A stretch of DNA of 64,000 nucleotides from CAVVXX01 sp963707975 (GCA_963707975.1 OY970177.1:806001-870000); one strand, 5' to 3'; counted from the first letter of the stretch, positions 8,680 to 17,303 are shown. Notes: a model not told the origin generated them from the letters alone. Program-made: numbers and translations.

Positions 8680-9987
8680 TCAGAGGATAAAGCGGGACAA
8701 ATCCTGATCGTGGGCCAAACCCTCGACGTGAGCGCGCACGAATGGGCCATCAATGCGCACGGTTTCGCCGCCCTTGTCGGTGGCGGTGAAGCTGATGTCG
8801 TCGAGCACGCGCTCCATGATGGTCTGCAGCCGCCGCGCGCCGATGTTCTCAAGGCTGGCGTTGACGTCAGCGGCGAGCCCGGCAATGGCGTCGATGCCAT
8901 CCTCGGTGAAGTCCAGCGTCACGTTCTCGGTGGCCAGCAGCGCCTTGTACTGCTTGATCAGGCTAGCTTCCGGCTCGGTGAGAATGCGCTTGAAATCGTC
9001 GCGCGTGAGAGCCTTGAGCTCGACCCGGATGGGAAGTCGGCCCTGAAGCTCTGGCAAGAGGTCGGAGGGTTTCGCCTGATGAAAGGCACCAGAAGCGATG
9101 AAGAGAATATGGTCGGTTTTCACCGTGCCGTGCTTGGTGGCGACCGAAGTGCCTTCCAGAAGCGGCAACAGATCGCGCTGCACGCCTTCTCGCGAAACGT
9201 CGCCGCCGATGCGCACGCCTTCGCTGCGCGCGCAGATCTTGTCGATCTCGTCCAGGAAGACGATGCCGTTGTTTTCAACGGCCGCAATCGCATTGCGGAT
9301 GATCACCTCGTTGTCGAGCAGCTTGTCGGCCTCTTCCGCCACCAAAACGCCATGCGATTCGGCGACCGACATGCGTCGCGTTTTGGTGCGCCCGCCAAGA
9401 GCCTTGCCAAAAATGTCTCCGAGATTGAGCATGCTCATCTGCCCGCCTGGCATGCCGGGAATATCGAACGTGGGGAGGCCGCCCGCGTCGCGAACTTCGA
9501 TTTCGATTTCCTTGTCGTTGAGCTCGCCCGCGCGCAGGCGGCGGCGGAAATCCTCGCGCGCGGAGGCGCCCGTGCGACCCACAAGGGCGTCGAGCACGCG
9601 TTCCTCGGCGCGCGCCTCTGCGGGGGCTTCCACCTCTTTCCGCTTGGCGCTGCGCACCTGGGCGATACCGACTTCGAGCAAATCCCGCACGATTTGCTCG
9701 ACGTCGCGGCCGACATAGCCCACTTCGGTGAATTTGGTCGCTTCCACTTTCAGGAAGGGCGCTTGAGCGAGCTTGGCGAGCCTGCGTGAAATTTCCGTTT
9801 TGCCAACGCCGGTGGGGCCGATCATCAGAATGTTTTTCGGCAAAACTTCTTCGCGCATCTCGCCCGTAAGCTGCTGACGGCGCCAGCGGTTGCGTAGCGC
9901 AATGGCGACCGCGCGCTTGGCCTCATGTTGGCCGACAATGTAGCGATCGAGTTCGGAAACGATTTCGCGAGGCGTGAAAGCACTCAT
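8680..9987 (-). CDS. hslU: ATP-dependent protease ATPase subunit HslU
   Basis: HslU is the AAA+ unfoldase of the HslUV (ClpYQ) proteasome-like protease in the cytoplasm. The 435-residue product has the N-terminal LDRYIVGQHEAKRAVAIAL, Walker A GPTGVGKT at residues 57-64, the GYVGRDVE pore motif, the inserted I domain, Walker B with NNGIVFLDEIDK near residue 250, sensor regions, and the C-terminal tail ending DLSRFIL that docks into HslV. It starts at 9987, overlapping the hslV stop by 4 nt, so the two subunits are translationally coupled. Confidence 0.97.
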   Translation of the reverse strand: MSAFTPREIVSELDRYIVGQHEAKRAVAIALRNRWRRQQLTGEMREEVLPKNILMIGPTGVGKTEISRRLAKLAQAPFLKVEATKFTEVGYVGRDVEQIVRDLLEVGIAQVRSAKRKEVEAPAEARAEERVLDALVGRTGASAREDFRRRLRAGELNDKEIEIEVRDAGGLPTFDIPGMPGGQMSMLNLGDIFGKALGGRTKTRRMSVAESHGVLVAEEADKLLDNEVIIRNAIAAVENNGIVFLDEIDKICARSEGVRIGGDVSREGVQRDLLPLLEGTSVATKHGTVKTDHILFIASGAFHQAKPSDLLPELQGRLPIRVELKALTRDDFKRILTEPEASLIKQYKALLATENVTLDFTEDGIDAIAGLAADVNASLENIGARRLQTIMERVLDDISFTATDKGGETVRIDGPFVRAHVEGLAHDQDLSRFIL

Positions 9988-10526
9988 GCGGTCTTCAGGC
10001 TTTCGATGGTGACGTTTTCGTTGGTGTAAACGCAGATGCCGGCGGCAATCTTCATCGCGCGCTTGACGATTTCCTCGGCGCTTAAGTCCAATGGCAGCAA
10101 CGCGCGCGCGGCGGCGAGCGCGAACGGCCCGCCCGAGCCGATGCCGATAAGGCCGTCATCCGGTTCCAGCACATCGCCGGTGCCGGACAGCACCAGCGAG
10201 CTTTTGGCATCCGCCACCGCCATCATGGCTTCCAGGCGGCGGAGATATCGGTCGGTGCGCCAGTCCTTGGCGAGCTCCACGCAGGCGCGCGCAAGATTGC
10301 CGGGGTGCGCTTCGAGCTTGGCCTCAAGCCGCTCGAACAGCGCAAACGCGTCCGCCGTGGCGCCGGCGAAGCCCGCGATCACATTGCCGTTGCCGAGCCG
10401 GCGCACTTTGCGGGCATTGGCCTTGATAACGGTGTTGCCCATCGATACCTGACCGTCTCCCGCCACGACGACCTCGCCGCCCTTGCGGACGGAAAGGATG
10501 GTGGTGCCGTGCCAATGCTGTTCCAT
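9984..10526 (-). CDS. hslV: ATP-dependent protease subunit HslV
   Basis: HslV is the threonine protease of HslUV. The 180-residue protein carries a short propeptide ending in HWHG before Thr8-Thr9, so cleavage exposes the catalytic N-terminal Thr. Conserved VAGDGQVSMG, AGFAGATADAFALFERLEAK, LIGIGSGGPFALAAARAL and the C-terminal YTNENVTIE are present. It is the first gene of a minus-strand run leading through hslU to metK and the nusA-infB operon. Upstream on the minus strand there is a CCTATCT box about 24 nt before the ATG, resembling the -10 of alphaproteobacterial heat-shock sigma-32 promoters; I see no convincing -35, so heat control is only suggested. Confidence 0.97.
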   Translation of the reverse strand: MEQHWHGTTILSVRKGGEVVVAGDGQVSMGNTVIKANARKVRRLGNGNVIAGFAGATADAFALFERLEAKLEAHPGNLARACVELAKDWRTDRYLRRLEAMMAVADAKSSLVLSGTGDVLEPDDGLIGIGSGGPFALAAARALLPLDLSAEEIVKRAMKIAAGICVYTNENVTIESLKTA

Positions 10527-10671
10527 GAAATCTCCCTGATGGATTGCATATAAGATAGGTATGGCAAGGGCGTTTGACGAGGCTAGCGGCCACTAAGCCA
10601 ATTCCTGGCTGTGCTTTCTCTCAAGCGGGGCCCTTGCTATCAAAGGGAACGCAGCGCGAACCAGGGCCCCC

Positions 10672-11445
10672 ATGGATTTCATTTGCCTTTGCGTGCGCGT
10701 GCCCAAAAGCGGGAGCAGCAGCCTACGCCAGATGTTGCTCGAAGCCTTTACGGACAGACGAACATTTTATTTGCCTGATACGCTCGACTTCGCCGGGCGC
10801 ATTTCAGCGGCGCAGAAATGGCGCTTCCGCCAGAGCCGCATCAAGCATTTGCTCGCGCATTACGGGACGTTGCGGATGGCGGGGGCCTATGCCCGCATCA
10901 ACGCGCAGGCGGCCAATGGCGATCTGATTGCCGGCGGCCATATCGACTTTTTTACCGCGCGCGAAAATATCCGGAAAGACTTGAAAATCGTCACCATTTT
11001 GCGCAACCCCGCAGAACGCTGCCGCTCCGAATACATTTACGCGCGCCGGAATTACTTCAAGAAAAGCCCGCTTACCCGCTTCGACAGCAAGCTGCTGAAA
11101 ATAATCGCGGGCAGAAACACCTTCGTGGGCTATCTCGATTTTCTCCTCGATCATCAAGATGTTTACGGCAATATCGCCTGCACCTATCTGTGCTGGCGCG
11201 GAACAGAAACGATTGCGGAGTATTTCAGATCGAATGTTTTTCATTCCGGCGTGCTGGAAGAGAACGATAAATTCGCGCGCGGGCTGTCCGAAAAAACAGG
11301 CAAAAAGATTTCTTTCCCACACGAGAATCCAACCGTAAGAGCCGAGGAAGAAGAGATAAAAATCGGCGCCGAAGAGCGCCGCCGCATCGAGCGGCTCTAC
11401 GACAGGGATCTCGAACTATACGAGTGGCAGCGGCGGAACATCTGA
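10672..11445 (+). CDS. Sulfotransferase family protein
   Basis: A 257-residue cytosolic protein with the two PAPS-binding signatures of sulfotransferases: the 5'-phosphosulfate loop VPKSGSSSL (residues 10-18) and the 3'-phosphate motif ILRNPAERCRSEYIY (residues 109-123), equivalent to RDPxxRxxSxY. The layout resembles the heparan-sulfate/Sulfotransfer_2-like bacterial group. No membrane segment or signal peptide is visible. It stands alone between the divergent hslV and the convergent regA, with no sulfate-activation, polysaccharide or lipid genes nearby, so its acceptor cannot be predicted. The start at 10672 is the first ATG that keeps the PAPS loop complete. Confidence 0.8.
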   Translation: MDFICLCVRVPKSGSSSLRQMLLEAFTDRRTFYLPDTLDFAGRISAAQKWRFRQSRIKHLLAHYGTLRMAGAYARINAQAANGDLIAGGHIDFFTARENIRKDLKIVTILRNPAERCRSEYIYARRNYFKKSPLTRFDSKLLKIIAGRNTFVGYLDFLLDHQDVYGNIACTYLCWRGTETIAEYFRSNVFHSGVLEENDKFARGLSEKTGKKISFPHENPTVRAEEEEIKIGAEERRRIERLYDRDLELYEWQRRNI

Positions 11446-11452
11446 GCCCGCA

Positions 11453-12031
11453 TCAGCGCGGGGAACGCTTCGCCAATATGCGTTGCAGCGTGCGGCGGTG
11501 CATGTTGAGCCTGCGCGCGGTCTCCGAGACATTGTGGCCGCAAAGTTCATAGACGCGCTGGATGTGTTCCCAGCGCACGCGGTCCGCCGACATCGGATTC
11601 TCCGGCGGCCTGGGCTTGCCGCCCGGCGGCGCCAGTAATGCGCCCAGGATGTCATCGGCGTCGGCGGGCTTGGGCAGATAATCCACCGCGCCGAATTTCA
11701 CCGCGGCCACCGCTGTGGCGATATTGCCGAAGCCCGTGAGCACGATGACGCGCGCGCCGGGCCGCGTATCGTGCAGCGTTTCTACCACATCGAGCCCGTT
11801 GCCGTCTTCCAGCTTCAGATCCACCACCGCGTAGGCCGGCGGATGGTCTCGCGCGATGGTTACGCCCTCGCGCACTGTTTCAGCGATCGCAACCTGAAAG
11901 CCGCGTGCCTCCATCGCGCGCGCCAGCCGCTCGCGAAACGGTCGGTCGTCATCGACGATCAGCAGGCTTTTTTCCTCGGGCAGAGGCGCTTCGCGAAGAC
12001 TCATCGGCAAGTCTGTGGTTGAAACATGCAT
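11453..12031 (-). CDS. regA: RegA/ActR/PrrA-family redox response regulator
   Basis: Global redox response regulator. The receiver domain carries IVDDD, phosphoacceptor Asp71 (AVVDLKL), Thr99 (VIVLTG) and Lys121 (YLPKPAD). The C-terminal Fis-type helix-turn-helix, VSETARRLNMHRRTLQRILAKRSPR in two halves around residues 166-190, is the near-invariant DNA-binding element of this family. In relatives RegA controls respiration, photosynthesis, nitrogen and carbon fixation genes; which apply here is unknown. It lies 36 nt after regB on the same strand. A second in-frame ATG at 12004 is an alternative start. Confidence 0.92.
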   Translation of the reverse strand: MHVSTTDLPMSLREAPLPEEKSLLIVDDDRPFRERLARAMEARGFQVAIAETVREGVTIARDHPPAYAVVDLKLEDGNGLDVVETLHDTRPGARVIVLTGFGNIATAVAAVKFGAVDYLPKPADADDILGALLAPPGGKPRPPENPMSADRVRWEHIQRVYELCGHNVSETARRLNMHRRTLQRILAKRSPR

Positions 12032-12067
12032 GGGATATATAGCGTCGGTGGACAGCTTTTCCCACCA

Positions 12068-13450
12068 TTAGCCAAAAGCGAGTTCGGGCGGCGCTTCGCC
12101 GTCGATGGCGCCCCTTGGCCAGCGCGCGCTGACCCTAGCGCCACCCTCGGGGGGGTTGTGTGCGGTCAGTGTGCCCCCCGCCTGCTCGATCAGGGTCTTG
12201 GCGATGAAGAAGCCGAGCCCCATGCCTTCCTGTTTCGCGCCCGGATCAGCCGCCGCGAAGGCACGCCAGCGGGGACGCGAGGTGACATAGGGTTCGCCAA
12301 TCTTCTCGAAGATTTCGGGCGCGAAGCCGGGGCCGTCATCCGTTACTTCGACAATAAGCGCCGAAGCGTCCCACTCCGCGCGCACCTTGACCGCGTGGGC
12401 GGCGAAATCGGCCGCATTCTCGATCAGATTGCCAAGCCCGTGCAGCACTTCCGGCGTGCGCCAGATTTTGGGCGCGGGGCCCGGCGCGATTTCGATAGCG
12501 ATATCGACATCGAGCCCACGATGGGGTGCCGCGATGTCGTCCAGCAGCGCGCCCAGAGGCATCTGCTGCACTGCGCCCAGCACGGATTCCTCTGGCTCCG
12601 CCAAACGCGTGAGAATGGCGCGGCAGCGCTCGGCCTCGGCGCGCAGCAGGCGGAAATCGTCGCCGTGCGGCGAATCCTTTGGCAGCTCGCGCTCGAGCTC
12701 GCGCGCCACCACGGCAATGGTGCCGAGCGGAGAGCCCAACTCGTGCGCGGCTGCGGCGGCGAGAGCGCCCAAGGCCGCCAGCCGGTGCTCGCGCGCCAGC
12801 ACCAATTGCGTCGCCGAAAGCGCCTCCGACATGCGCGTCGCTTCGCCCGCAATGCGGCGTGCATAGATCGAAGTGAAGCCGATGCCCAGCAGCAGTGAAA
12901 CCCAGATGCCGAATTGATAAAACGGCGGCAGATGAAAGGTGCCGGCCGGCGTCCACGGCAACGGCAAATGAAAACGCGCGAGATAGGTCACCGCGATAAA
13001 ACTCCATCCGGCAAGCAGCAACGTGTTGGCAAGTTCCAGGGTCGCCGCCGAGATCACCACGGGCGCCAGAAACAGCAACGCGAAGGGATTCTCGATGCCG
13101 CCGGTGAGAAAAAGCAGTACGGCCAGTTGCAAGATGTCGTATGCGAGATAGAGGGTCGCCTCGCGCCCTGTAAGCCGCTTTGCCGCCGGATAAATCAGCG
13201 CAAGCACGATGTTGAGTACCACGCTGGCCGCTATGGGTGCTGCACACAGCATGAGCGGCAGCGTGTAACCCAGCACGAAGTGAACGATGAGAAGCGCGGT
13301 GGCCTGGCCCGCAACCGCAAGCCAGCGCAGATTGTTGAGCGTGCCGAGCCGCACGCGCCCGCGCACGGCCGCAACGCCGCGCACGCCCGGCGCTGGCCCT
13401 GCCGCCGCGATGGCGGTAAATTCGTCCGCATCCCGCCGAGTGTCAGCCAT
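12068..13450 (-). CDS. regB: RegB/ActS/PrrB-family redox sensor histidine kinase
   Basis: Membrane histidine kinase partnering RegA. It has about six hydrophobic segments in residues 40-195, including the family's quinone-binding heptad GGIENPF (117-123). The H-box has His236 in AAAAHELGSPLGT. Exactly 40 residues later lies Cys276 (AERCRAIL), matching the spacing I recall for the redox-active Cys265 of Rhodobacter RegB. The N box (NLIENAADFA) and G boxes (DDGPGFAPEI, GMGLGFFIAKTLI) complete an active kinase. The chosen ATG at 13450 overlaps the start of the divergent ABC ATPase; starts further inside are possible. Confidence 0.9.
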   Translation of the reverse strand: MADTRRDADEFTAIAAAGPAPGVRGVAAVRGRVRLGTLNNLRWLAVAGQATALLIVHFVLGYTLPLMLCAAPIAASVVLNIVLALIYPAAKRLTGREATLYLAYDILQLAVLLFLTGGIENPFALLFLAPVVISAATLELANTLLLAGWSFIAVTYLARFHLPLPWTPAGTFHLPPFYQFGIWVSLLLGIGFTSIYARRIAGEATRMSEALSATQLVLAREHRLAALGALAAAAAHELGSPLGTIAVVARELERELPKDSPHGDDFRLLRAEAERCRAILTRLAEPEESVLGAVQQMPLGALLDDIAAPHRGLDVDIAIEIAPGPAPKIWRTPEVLHGLGNLIENAADFAAHAVKVRAEWDASALIVEVTDDGPGFAPEIFEKIGEPYVTSRPRWRAFAAADPGAKQEGMGLGFFIAKTLIEQAGGTLTAHNPPEGGARVSARWPRGAIDGEAPPELAFG

Positions 13451-14243
13451 GGATGTCATAACAACTCCCAATCCGGCGTTTGCCGCCGCCCGCAACCATG
13501 CCCAGGTCATAGAGGTCGAAGACCTCACAAAGCGCTACGGCGCGGTCGTGGCCGTGGACCATATCAGCTTCACCGTGAAGCGGGGATCGTTTACGGCTCT
13601 TCTAGGCGGCAATGGCGCGGGCAAGACCACCACCATCGCAATGCTGCTGGTTCTGGTGGCGCCCGATGGCGGACGCATCGCCGTACTGGGGCAAGATTTC
13701 GCCAAGCACGCGAAGGCGGTGCTGGCACGGATGAACTTTCAAAGCCCCTATGCCGATCTGCCGCGCCGGCTCACCGTGCGCCAGAACCTGATGCTTTATG
13801 CGCGGCTTTATGGCGTGCGGAAGCCGCGTGTTCGCATTGAGGAAATCAGCTGCGAGCTCGACCTCAAGGATTTGCTCGACCGCCCCTTCGGCGAATTGTC
13901 GGCTGGCCAGCGCACGCGCGCGGGCCTTGCCAAAGCCTTCGTCAACCGGCCCGAGCTGGTGCTGCTGGACGAACCCACCGCTTCGCTCGATCCCGACACC
14001 GCCGACTGGGTTCGCAGTTTTCTCGCGCGCTATGCCAAAGAAGAAGCCGCCACCTTCTTCATCGCCTCGCATAACATGCTGGAGGTCGAACGGCTTTGCG
14101 ACAACGTACTGATGATGAAACTGGGCAAGATCGTGGACACCGGCAGCCCGCAAGCATTGATCGCGCGTTATGGACGCAGAACGATGGAAGAAGTTTTCCT
14201 TGATGTGGCGCGCGGGCGCGAACGCAATGGTGACGCGCCATGA
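13449..14243 (+). CDS. ABC transporter ATP-binding protein (ABC-2 exporter type)
   Basis: A 264-residue ATPase with Walker A GGNGAGKT (residues 53-60), Q-loop region MNFQSPYADLPRRLTV, signature LSAGQRTRAGLAKAF, Walker B LVLLDEPTASLDPD and the switch His in IASHNMLEVERLC. It is coupled by a 4-nt overlap to the permease downstream, then to the SCO gene. The ATG at 13449 overlaps the reverse-complement ATG of regB inside the palindrome CCATGG, so at face value there is no intergenic DNA between the two divergent genes. The substrate is unknown; the position between regB and the SCO gene suggests a link to respiratory metal or haem handling. Confidence 0.9.
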   Translation: MDVITTPNPAFAAARNHAQVIEVEDLTKRYGAVVAVDHISFTVKRGSFTALLGGNGAGKTTTIAMLLVLVAPDGGRIAVLGQDFAKHAKAVLARMNFQSPYADLPRRLTVRQNLMLYARLYGVRKPRVRIEEISCELDLKDLLDRPFGELSAGQRTRAGLAKAFVNRPELVLLDEPTASLDPDTADWVRSFLARYAKEEAATFFIASHNMLEVERLCDNVLMMKLGKIVDTGSPQALIARYGRRTMEEVFLDVARGRERNGDAP

Positions 14244-15034
14244 ATTCGCTCCGCCGCATCGCGGCAATCGTGCTCCGCCACTGGTATCTGATCACGGGCT
14301 CATGGCCGCGCCTGCTCGATCTCGTTTACTGGCCCACCGTGCAGGTGATCATCTGGGGCTTCATCCAGACCTTCCTGATGCAGCATTCGAGTTTCTTCGT
14401 GCAGGCTTTCGGCATTCTCTTGGGCGCGGTCATGCTGTGGGATGTGCTGTTTCGCGGCCAGCTTGGCCTTTCGCTCTCCTTCTTCGAGGAAATCTATTCG
14501 CGCAATCTGGGCCACTTGCTCGCCACGCCCTTGAGTGCGGGCGAATATATCGCGGCGCTGATGACCACGAGCCTCATCCGCACCAGTGTGGGCCTCTTTC
14601 CCGCCACCCTGCTCGCCATCTGGTTTTTTGGTTTCTCGGTTTATTCGCTGGGACTTTCACTTGCCGCGTTCTTCTTCAGCCTGATCATTTTCGGCTGGAG
14701 CATCGGGCTCTTCGTGTCGGGCCTTGTGCTGCGTTACGGGCTGGGCGCCGAAGGTTTCGCCTGGGCGCTCATCTTCGCCATCGTGCCTTTGTGCGGCGTC
14801 TATTACCCGGTGAGCATATTGCCGCACTGGGTGCAGCAGGTGAGCGCAATCCTGCCGCCTTCGTATATCTTCGATGGCATGAGGAGCATTCTCATTCATC
14901 ATCAGGTGCGGCTCGATCTGCTGGCCACCGCTGCCTCTCTCAATGTCATCTGGATAGCGGGCGGTATTGTCGCTTTCCTAGCTTTTTTCTCGCGGGCGCG
15001 CGCGCGCGGCATGCTGCTGCAACTGGGCGAATAA
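14240..15034 (+). CDS. ABC-2 type transporter permease
   Basis: A 264-residue inner-membrane protein with about six transmembrane segments and the ABC-2 family C-terminal region (FAIVPLCGVYYPVSILP). The N-terminus contains LLDLVYWPTVQVIIWGF, typical of the NodJ/YadH-like branch. It overlaps the upstream ATPase by 4 nt (ATGA) and ends 1 nt before the SCO gene, so the three genes are very probably one operon. The exported substrate cannot be deduced from the sequence. Confidence 0.88.
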   Translation: MNSLRRIAAIVLRHWYLITGSWPRLLDLVYWPTVQVIIWGFIQTFLMQHSSFFVQAFGILLGAVMLWDVLFRGQLGLSLSFFEEIYSRNLGHLLATPLSAGEYIAALMTTSLIRTSVGLFPATLLAIWFFGFSVYSLGLSLAAFFFSLIIFGWSIGLFVSGLVLRYGLGAEGFAWALIFAIVPLCGVYYPVSILPHWVQQVSAILPPSYIFDGMRSILIHHQVRLDLLATAASLNVIWIAGGIVAFLAFFSRARARGMLLQLGE

Positions 15035-15035
15035 A

Positions 15036-15647
15036 ATGGCCTTCAAAAAATGGTTGCCCTATGCCGTGGCTGTAGCAGCCTTGTTCGTGGCAATCGTGAC
15101 GGCGGGCAGCTTGTGGATATTGGGCAATCGAGCGGCCGAGCCCTATGCTCACACACGTGCAGAGGGCGTCGCGCAAGTAGGCGGACCGTTTTCGCTGATC
15201 GATCAGAGTGGCCAGCCCCGTACCGACGCCGATTTTCGCGGCCATTACCTGCTGGTGTTTTTCGGTTTCACCAATTGTCCCGATATCTGCCCGACCACGC
15301 TTACGATGATCGAGGACGTGCTCACCATGCTCGGCCCGAAAGCCGAAAATGTCGTGCCGATTTTCATCAGCATCGACCCCGAGCGCGATACGCCGGCCAT
15401 ACTCAAATCCTATCTCTCGTCGTTTGGAACGCGCTTCGTGGGGTTAACCGGAACGGCGGACGAGGTGGCGAAAGCGGCCAAGGCCTATCGCGTCTATTAT
15501 CAGAAAGTGGCGCTCGAAGGCGGCGGCTACACCATGAATCATTCGAGCATCATTTATCTGATGGGGCCGGACGGAAAATTCGTCAGCCATTATGAAATCG
15601 AGAATGGCCCCGATGCGCTGGCGGCCGATCTTTCCAAGCGGCTTTAG
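15036..15647 (+). CDS. SCO1/SenC family copper chaperone / thioredoxin-like protein
   Basis: Membrane-anchored SCO protein that helps deliver copper to cytochrome c oxidase (CuA site). It has one N-terminal transmembrane anchor (residues 8-29) followed by a periplasmic thioredoxin fold with the copper-binding CxxxC in NCPDICPTT (Cys81 and Cys85) and the distal copper ligand His169 in YTMNHSS. In Rhodobacter senC neighbours regA/regB; here it lies on the far side of an ABC transporter from regB. It converges on folD with a 4-nt overlap of the 3' ends. Confidence 0.92.
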   Translation: MAFKKWLPYAVAVAALFVAIVTAGSLWILGNRAAEPYAHTRAEGVAQVGGPFSLIDQSGQPRTDADFRGHYLLVFFGFTNCPDICPTTLTMIEDVLTMLGPKAENVVPIFISIDPERDTPAILKSYLSSFGTRFVGLTGTADEVAKAAKAYRVYYQKVALEGGGYTMNHSSIIYLMGPDGKFVSHYEIENGPDALAADLSKRL

Positions 15648-16540
15648 ATTTCCGGCGCCGGCAGGCCGGATTGCAGACAAGCCGCCATCAGCGTGTTGCG
15701 CATCAGACAGGCAATGGTCATGGGACCGACGCCTCCTGGAACGGGCGTGATGGCGCGCGCTTTGGCCGAAGCTTCCGCGAAGGCGACATCGCCAACCAAT
15801 TTGTGCTTGCCGCCGGGCAGGGCCACGCGATTGATGCCGACATCGATAACGATGCTGCCCCGCTTGATCCATTCCCCCCGCACCATTTCGGCCTTGCCCG
15901 TGGCTGCGACAAGAATATCGGCCTGGGATGCGAGCGCGGGCAGATTGCGCGTGCGCGAGTGCGCCATTGTGACGGTGCAGTTTTCCTGCAGCAGCAATTG
16001 GGCCATCGGCTTGCCCACCAGATTGGAGCGGCCAATCACGATGGCATTGGCGCCCGTAACGTCGCTTTGCACATGTTTGATCAGCATCAGGCAGCCCAAA
16101 GGCGTACAAGCGACCAAGCCGTGCCTGGCGCCATAGGTGCCGCTCAAAAGCTTTCCTGCATTCACCGGATGCAGCCCATCCACATCCTTCAAAGGATCGA
16201 TGGCTGCGATAATGTTTTGGGAATCGATCTGACTGGGGAGCGGCATCTGCACCAGAATGCCGTGCACAGAGGCGTCGGCGTTAAGCTCTGCGATCTGCGC
16301 GAGCAATGCTTTTTCGCCGAGCGAAGCAGGGTGGCGGATGTCGAAGGCGCGAAAGCCCGCTTCGTGGGCGGCCGCGCCCTTGCTCTTTACATAGATGGCG
16401 CTTGCCGGATCGTCGCCCGCCAGCACGACGGCGAGCCCCGGCACGATGGCGTGCGCAGCTTTCAGCTTGGCCGCCGCCCCGGCCACGCGCGTGCGAAGCG
16501 CCGCCGCAACAGCCTTGCCGTCGATGACCTGGGCGCTCAT
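15644..16540 (-). CDS. folD: Bifunctional methylenetetrahydrofolate dehydrogenase/cyclohydrolase FolD
   Basis: FolD interconverts methylene-, methenyl- and 10-formyl-tetrahydrofolate. Seen: the substrate-site motif SAIYVKSKGAAAHEAG, GILVQMPLPSQI, DPLKDVDGLHPVNAGKL, the Rossmann motif VIGRSNLVGKPMAQLLL, and the signature TPVPGGVGPMTIACLM. I chose MSAQVIDGKAVAAAL at 16540; a start five codons upstream is possible. It overlaps the upstream yggU by 4 nt, forming yggT-yggU-folD. Confidence 0.95.
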   Translation of the reverse strand: MSAQVIDGKAVAAALRTRVAGAAAKLKAAHAIVPGLAVVLAGDDPASAIYVKSKGAAAHEAGFRAFDIRHPASLGEKALLAQIAELNADASVHGILVQMPLPSQIDSQNIIAAIDPLKDVDGLHPVNAGKLLSGTYGARHGLVACTPLGCLMLIKHVQSDVTGANAIVIGRSNLVGKPMAQLLLQENCTVTMAHSRTRNLPALASQADILVAATGKAEMVRGEWIKRGSIVIDVGINRVALPGGKHKLVGDVAFAEASAKARAITPVPGGVGPMTIACLMRNTLMAACLQSGLPAPEI

Positions 16541-16857
16541 GCGCTCTTTTCCCATTGGCGAAGGCGCGCGACAAGCGCTGCGCTATCGCCTTCCACTTCT
16601 ATGAGCTTCAGCCGCGCCGAAGCGCCCGAATCGATCCGCACTTTCGATTTCGCCACATCTAGCATGTGCGCCAGCAACGCAATCAAAGCTTCATTCGCCT
16701 CGCCATCGTGGGGAGCCGATGACACGCGCGCTTTCAAATATACGCGGCCATCGGCGCCTTGCTGCCAGCCTTCAATGGCATCGCGCCCGCCCTTAGGCGT
16801 GAGGCGCACAGTAAAAGCGATTTTGCCTGGGGCCAGCCGGAAGGCGCTACCCGTCAT
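16537..16857 (-). CDS. yggU: DUF167 (YggU) family protein
   Basis: A 106-residue protein of the conserved YggU/DUF167 family with unknown function. Characteristic segments are VRLTPKGGRDAIEGW, VYLKARVSSAPHDGEANEAL, then SKVRIDSGASARLKLIEVEG. It overlaps yggT upstream (ATGA at 16854-16857) and folD downstream by 4 nt. The yggT-yggU pairing is widespread, but no biochemical role can be read from the sequence. Confidence 0.88.
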   Translation of the reverse strand: MTGSAFRLAPGKIAFTVRLTPKGGRDAIEGWQQGADGRVYLKARVSSAPHDGEANEALIALLAHMLDVAKSKVRIDSGASARLKLIEVEGDSAALVARLRQWEKSA

Positions 16858-17135
16858 ACGGCGTAATAAACAATGAGATAGCGCAGAAACTGTATCACCA
16901 ACAAAGCCACCAGCGGCGAAAAATCGAGCCCGCCCATCGGCGGGATGATGCGGCGGATGGGACGGAACACAGGCTCGGTCAGCGCTTGCAGCGCGATGAC
17001 GAGCGAGCGCGCGAACTGATTGTGAATGTTGATGACGCCGAAGCTCACCAGCCAGCTCGCGATCACGGCTGCGACGATGATCCAGGTGTAAAGGTCGAGA
17101 ATGGTGAGAATAAGCCAGATAAAAGGATTGACCAT
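16854..17135 (-). CDS. yggT: YggT family integral membrane protein
   Basis: A 93-residue protein with two hydrophobic segments (WLILTILDLYTWIIVAAVIA and LVALLVIQFLRYLIVYY) separated by the YggT signature region (ALQALTEPVFRPIRRIIPP). In other bacteria YggT proteins are linked to membrane or cell-division functions and osmotic tolerance; the role here is not shown by the sequence. First gene of yggT-yggU-folD, starting 25 nt from tRNA-Ala. Confidence 0.88.
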   Translation of the reverse strand: MVNPFIWLILTILDLYTWIIVAAVIASWLVSFGVINIHNQFARSLVIALQALTEPVFRPIRRIIPPMGGLDFSPLVALLVIQFLRYLIVYYAV

Positions 17136-17160
17136 TGGCTGCTGTTTGCCCCTCGGGAAT

Positions 17161-17236
17161 TGGTGGAGCTGAGCGGGATCGAACCGCTGACCTCCTCATT
17201 GCGAACGAGGCGCTCTCCCAACTGAGCTACAGCCCC
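17161..17236 (-). tRNA. tRNA-Ala (anticodon CGC)
   Basis: The minus strand folds as a 76-nt tRNA starting GGGGCTGTAGCTCAGTTGG, with acceptor GGGGCTG, a D-arm, an anticodon stem CCTCG/TGAGG enclosing loop TTCGCAA (anticodon CGC), the T-arm with GGTTCGATCCC, and an encoded 3' CCA. The last anticodon-stem pair is G-T. Confidence 0.97.
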
Positions 17237-17303
17237 AGGTCCACCGTGCGCGTATCTAGGTAGCGCCCCCGATAGCTGTCAACCGCTGTCCGGGCACGGT
17301 CAC

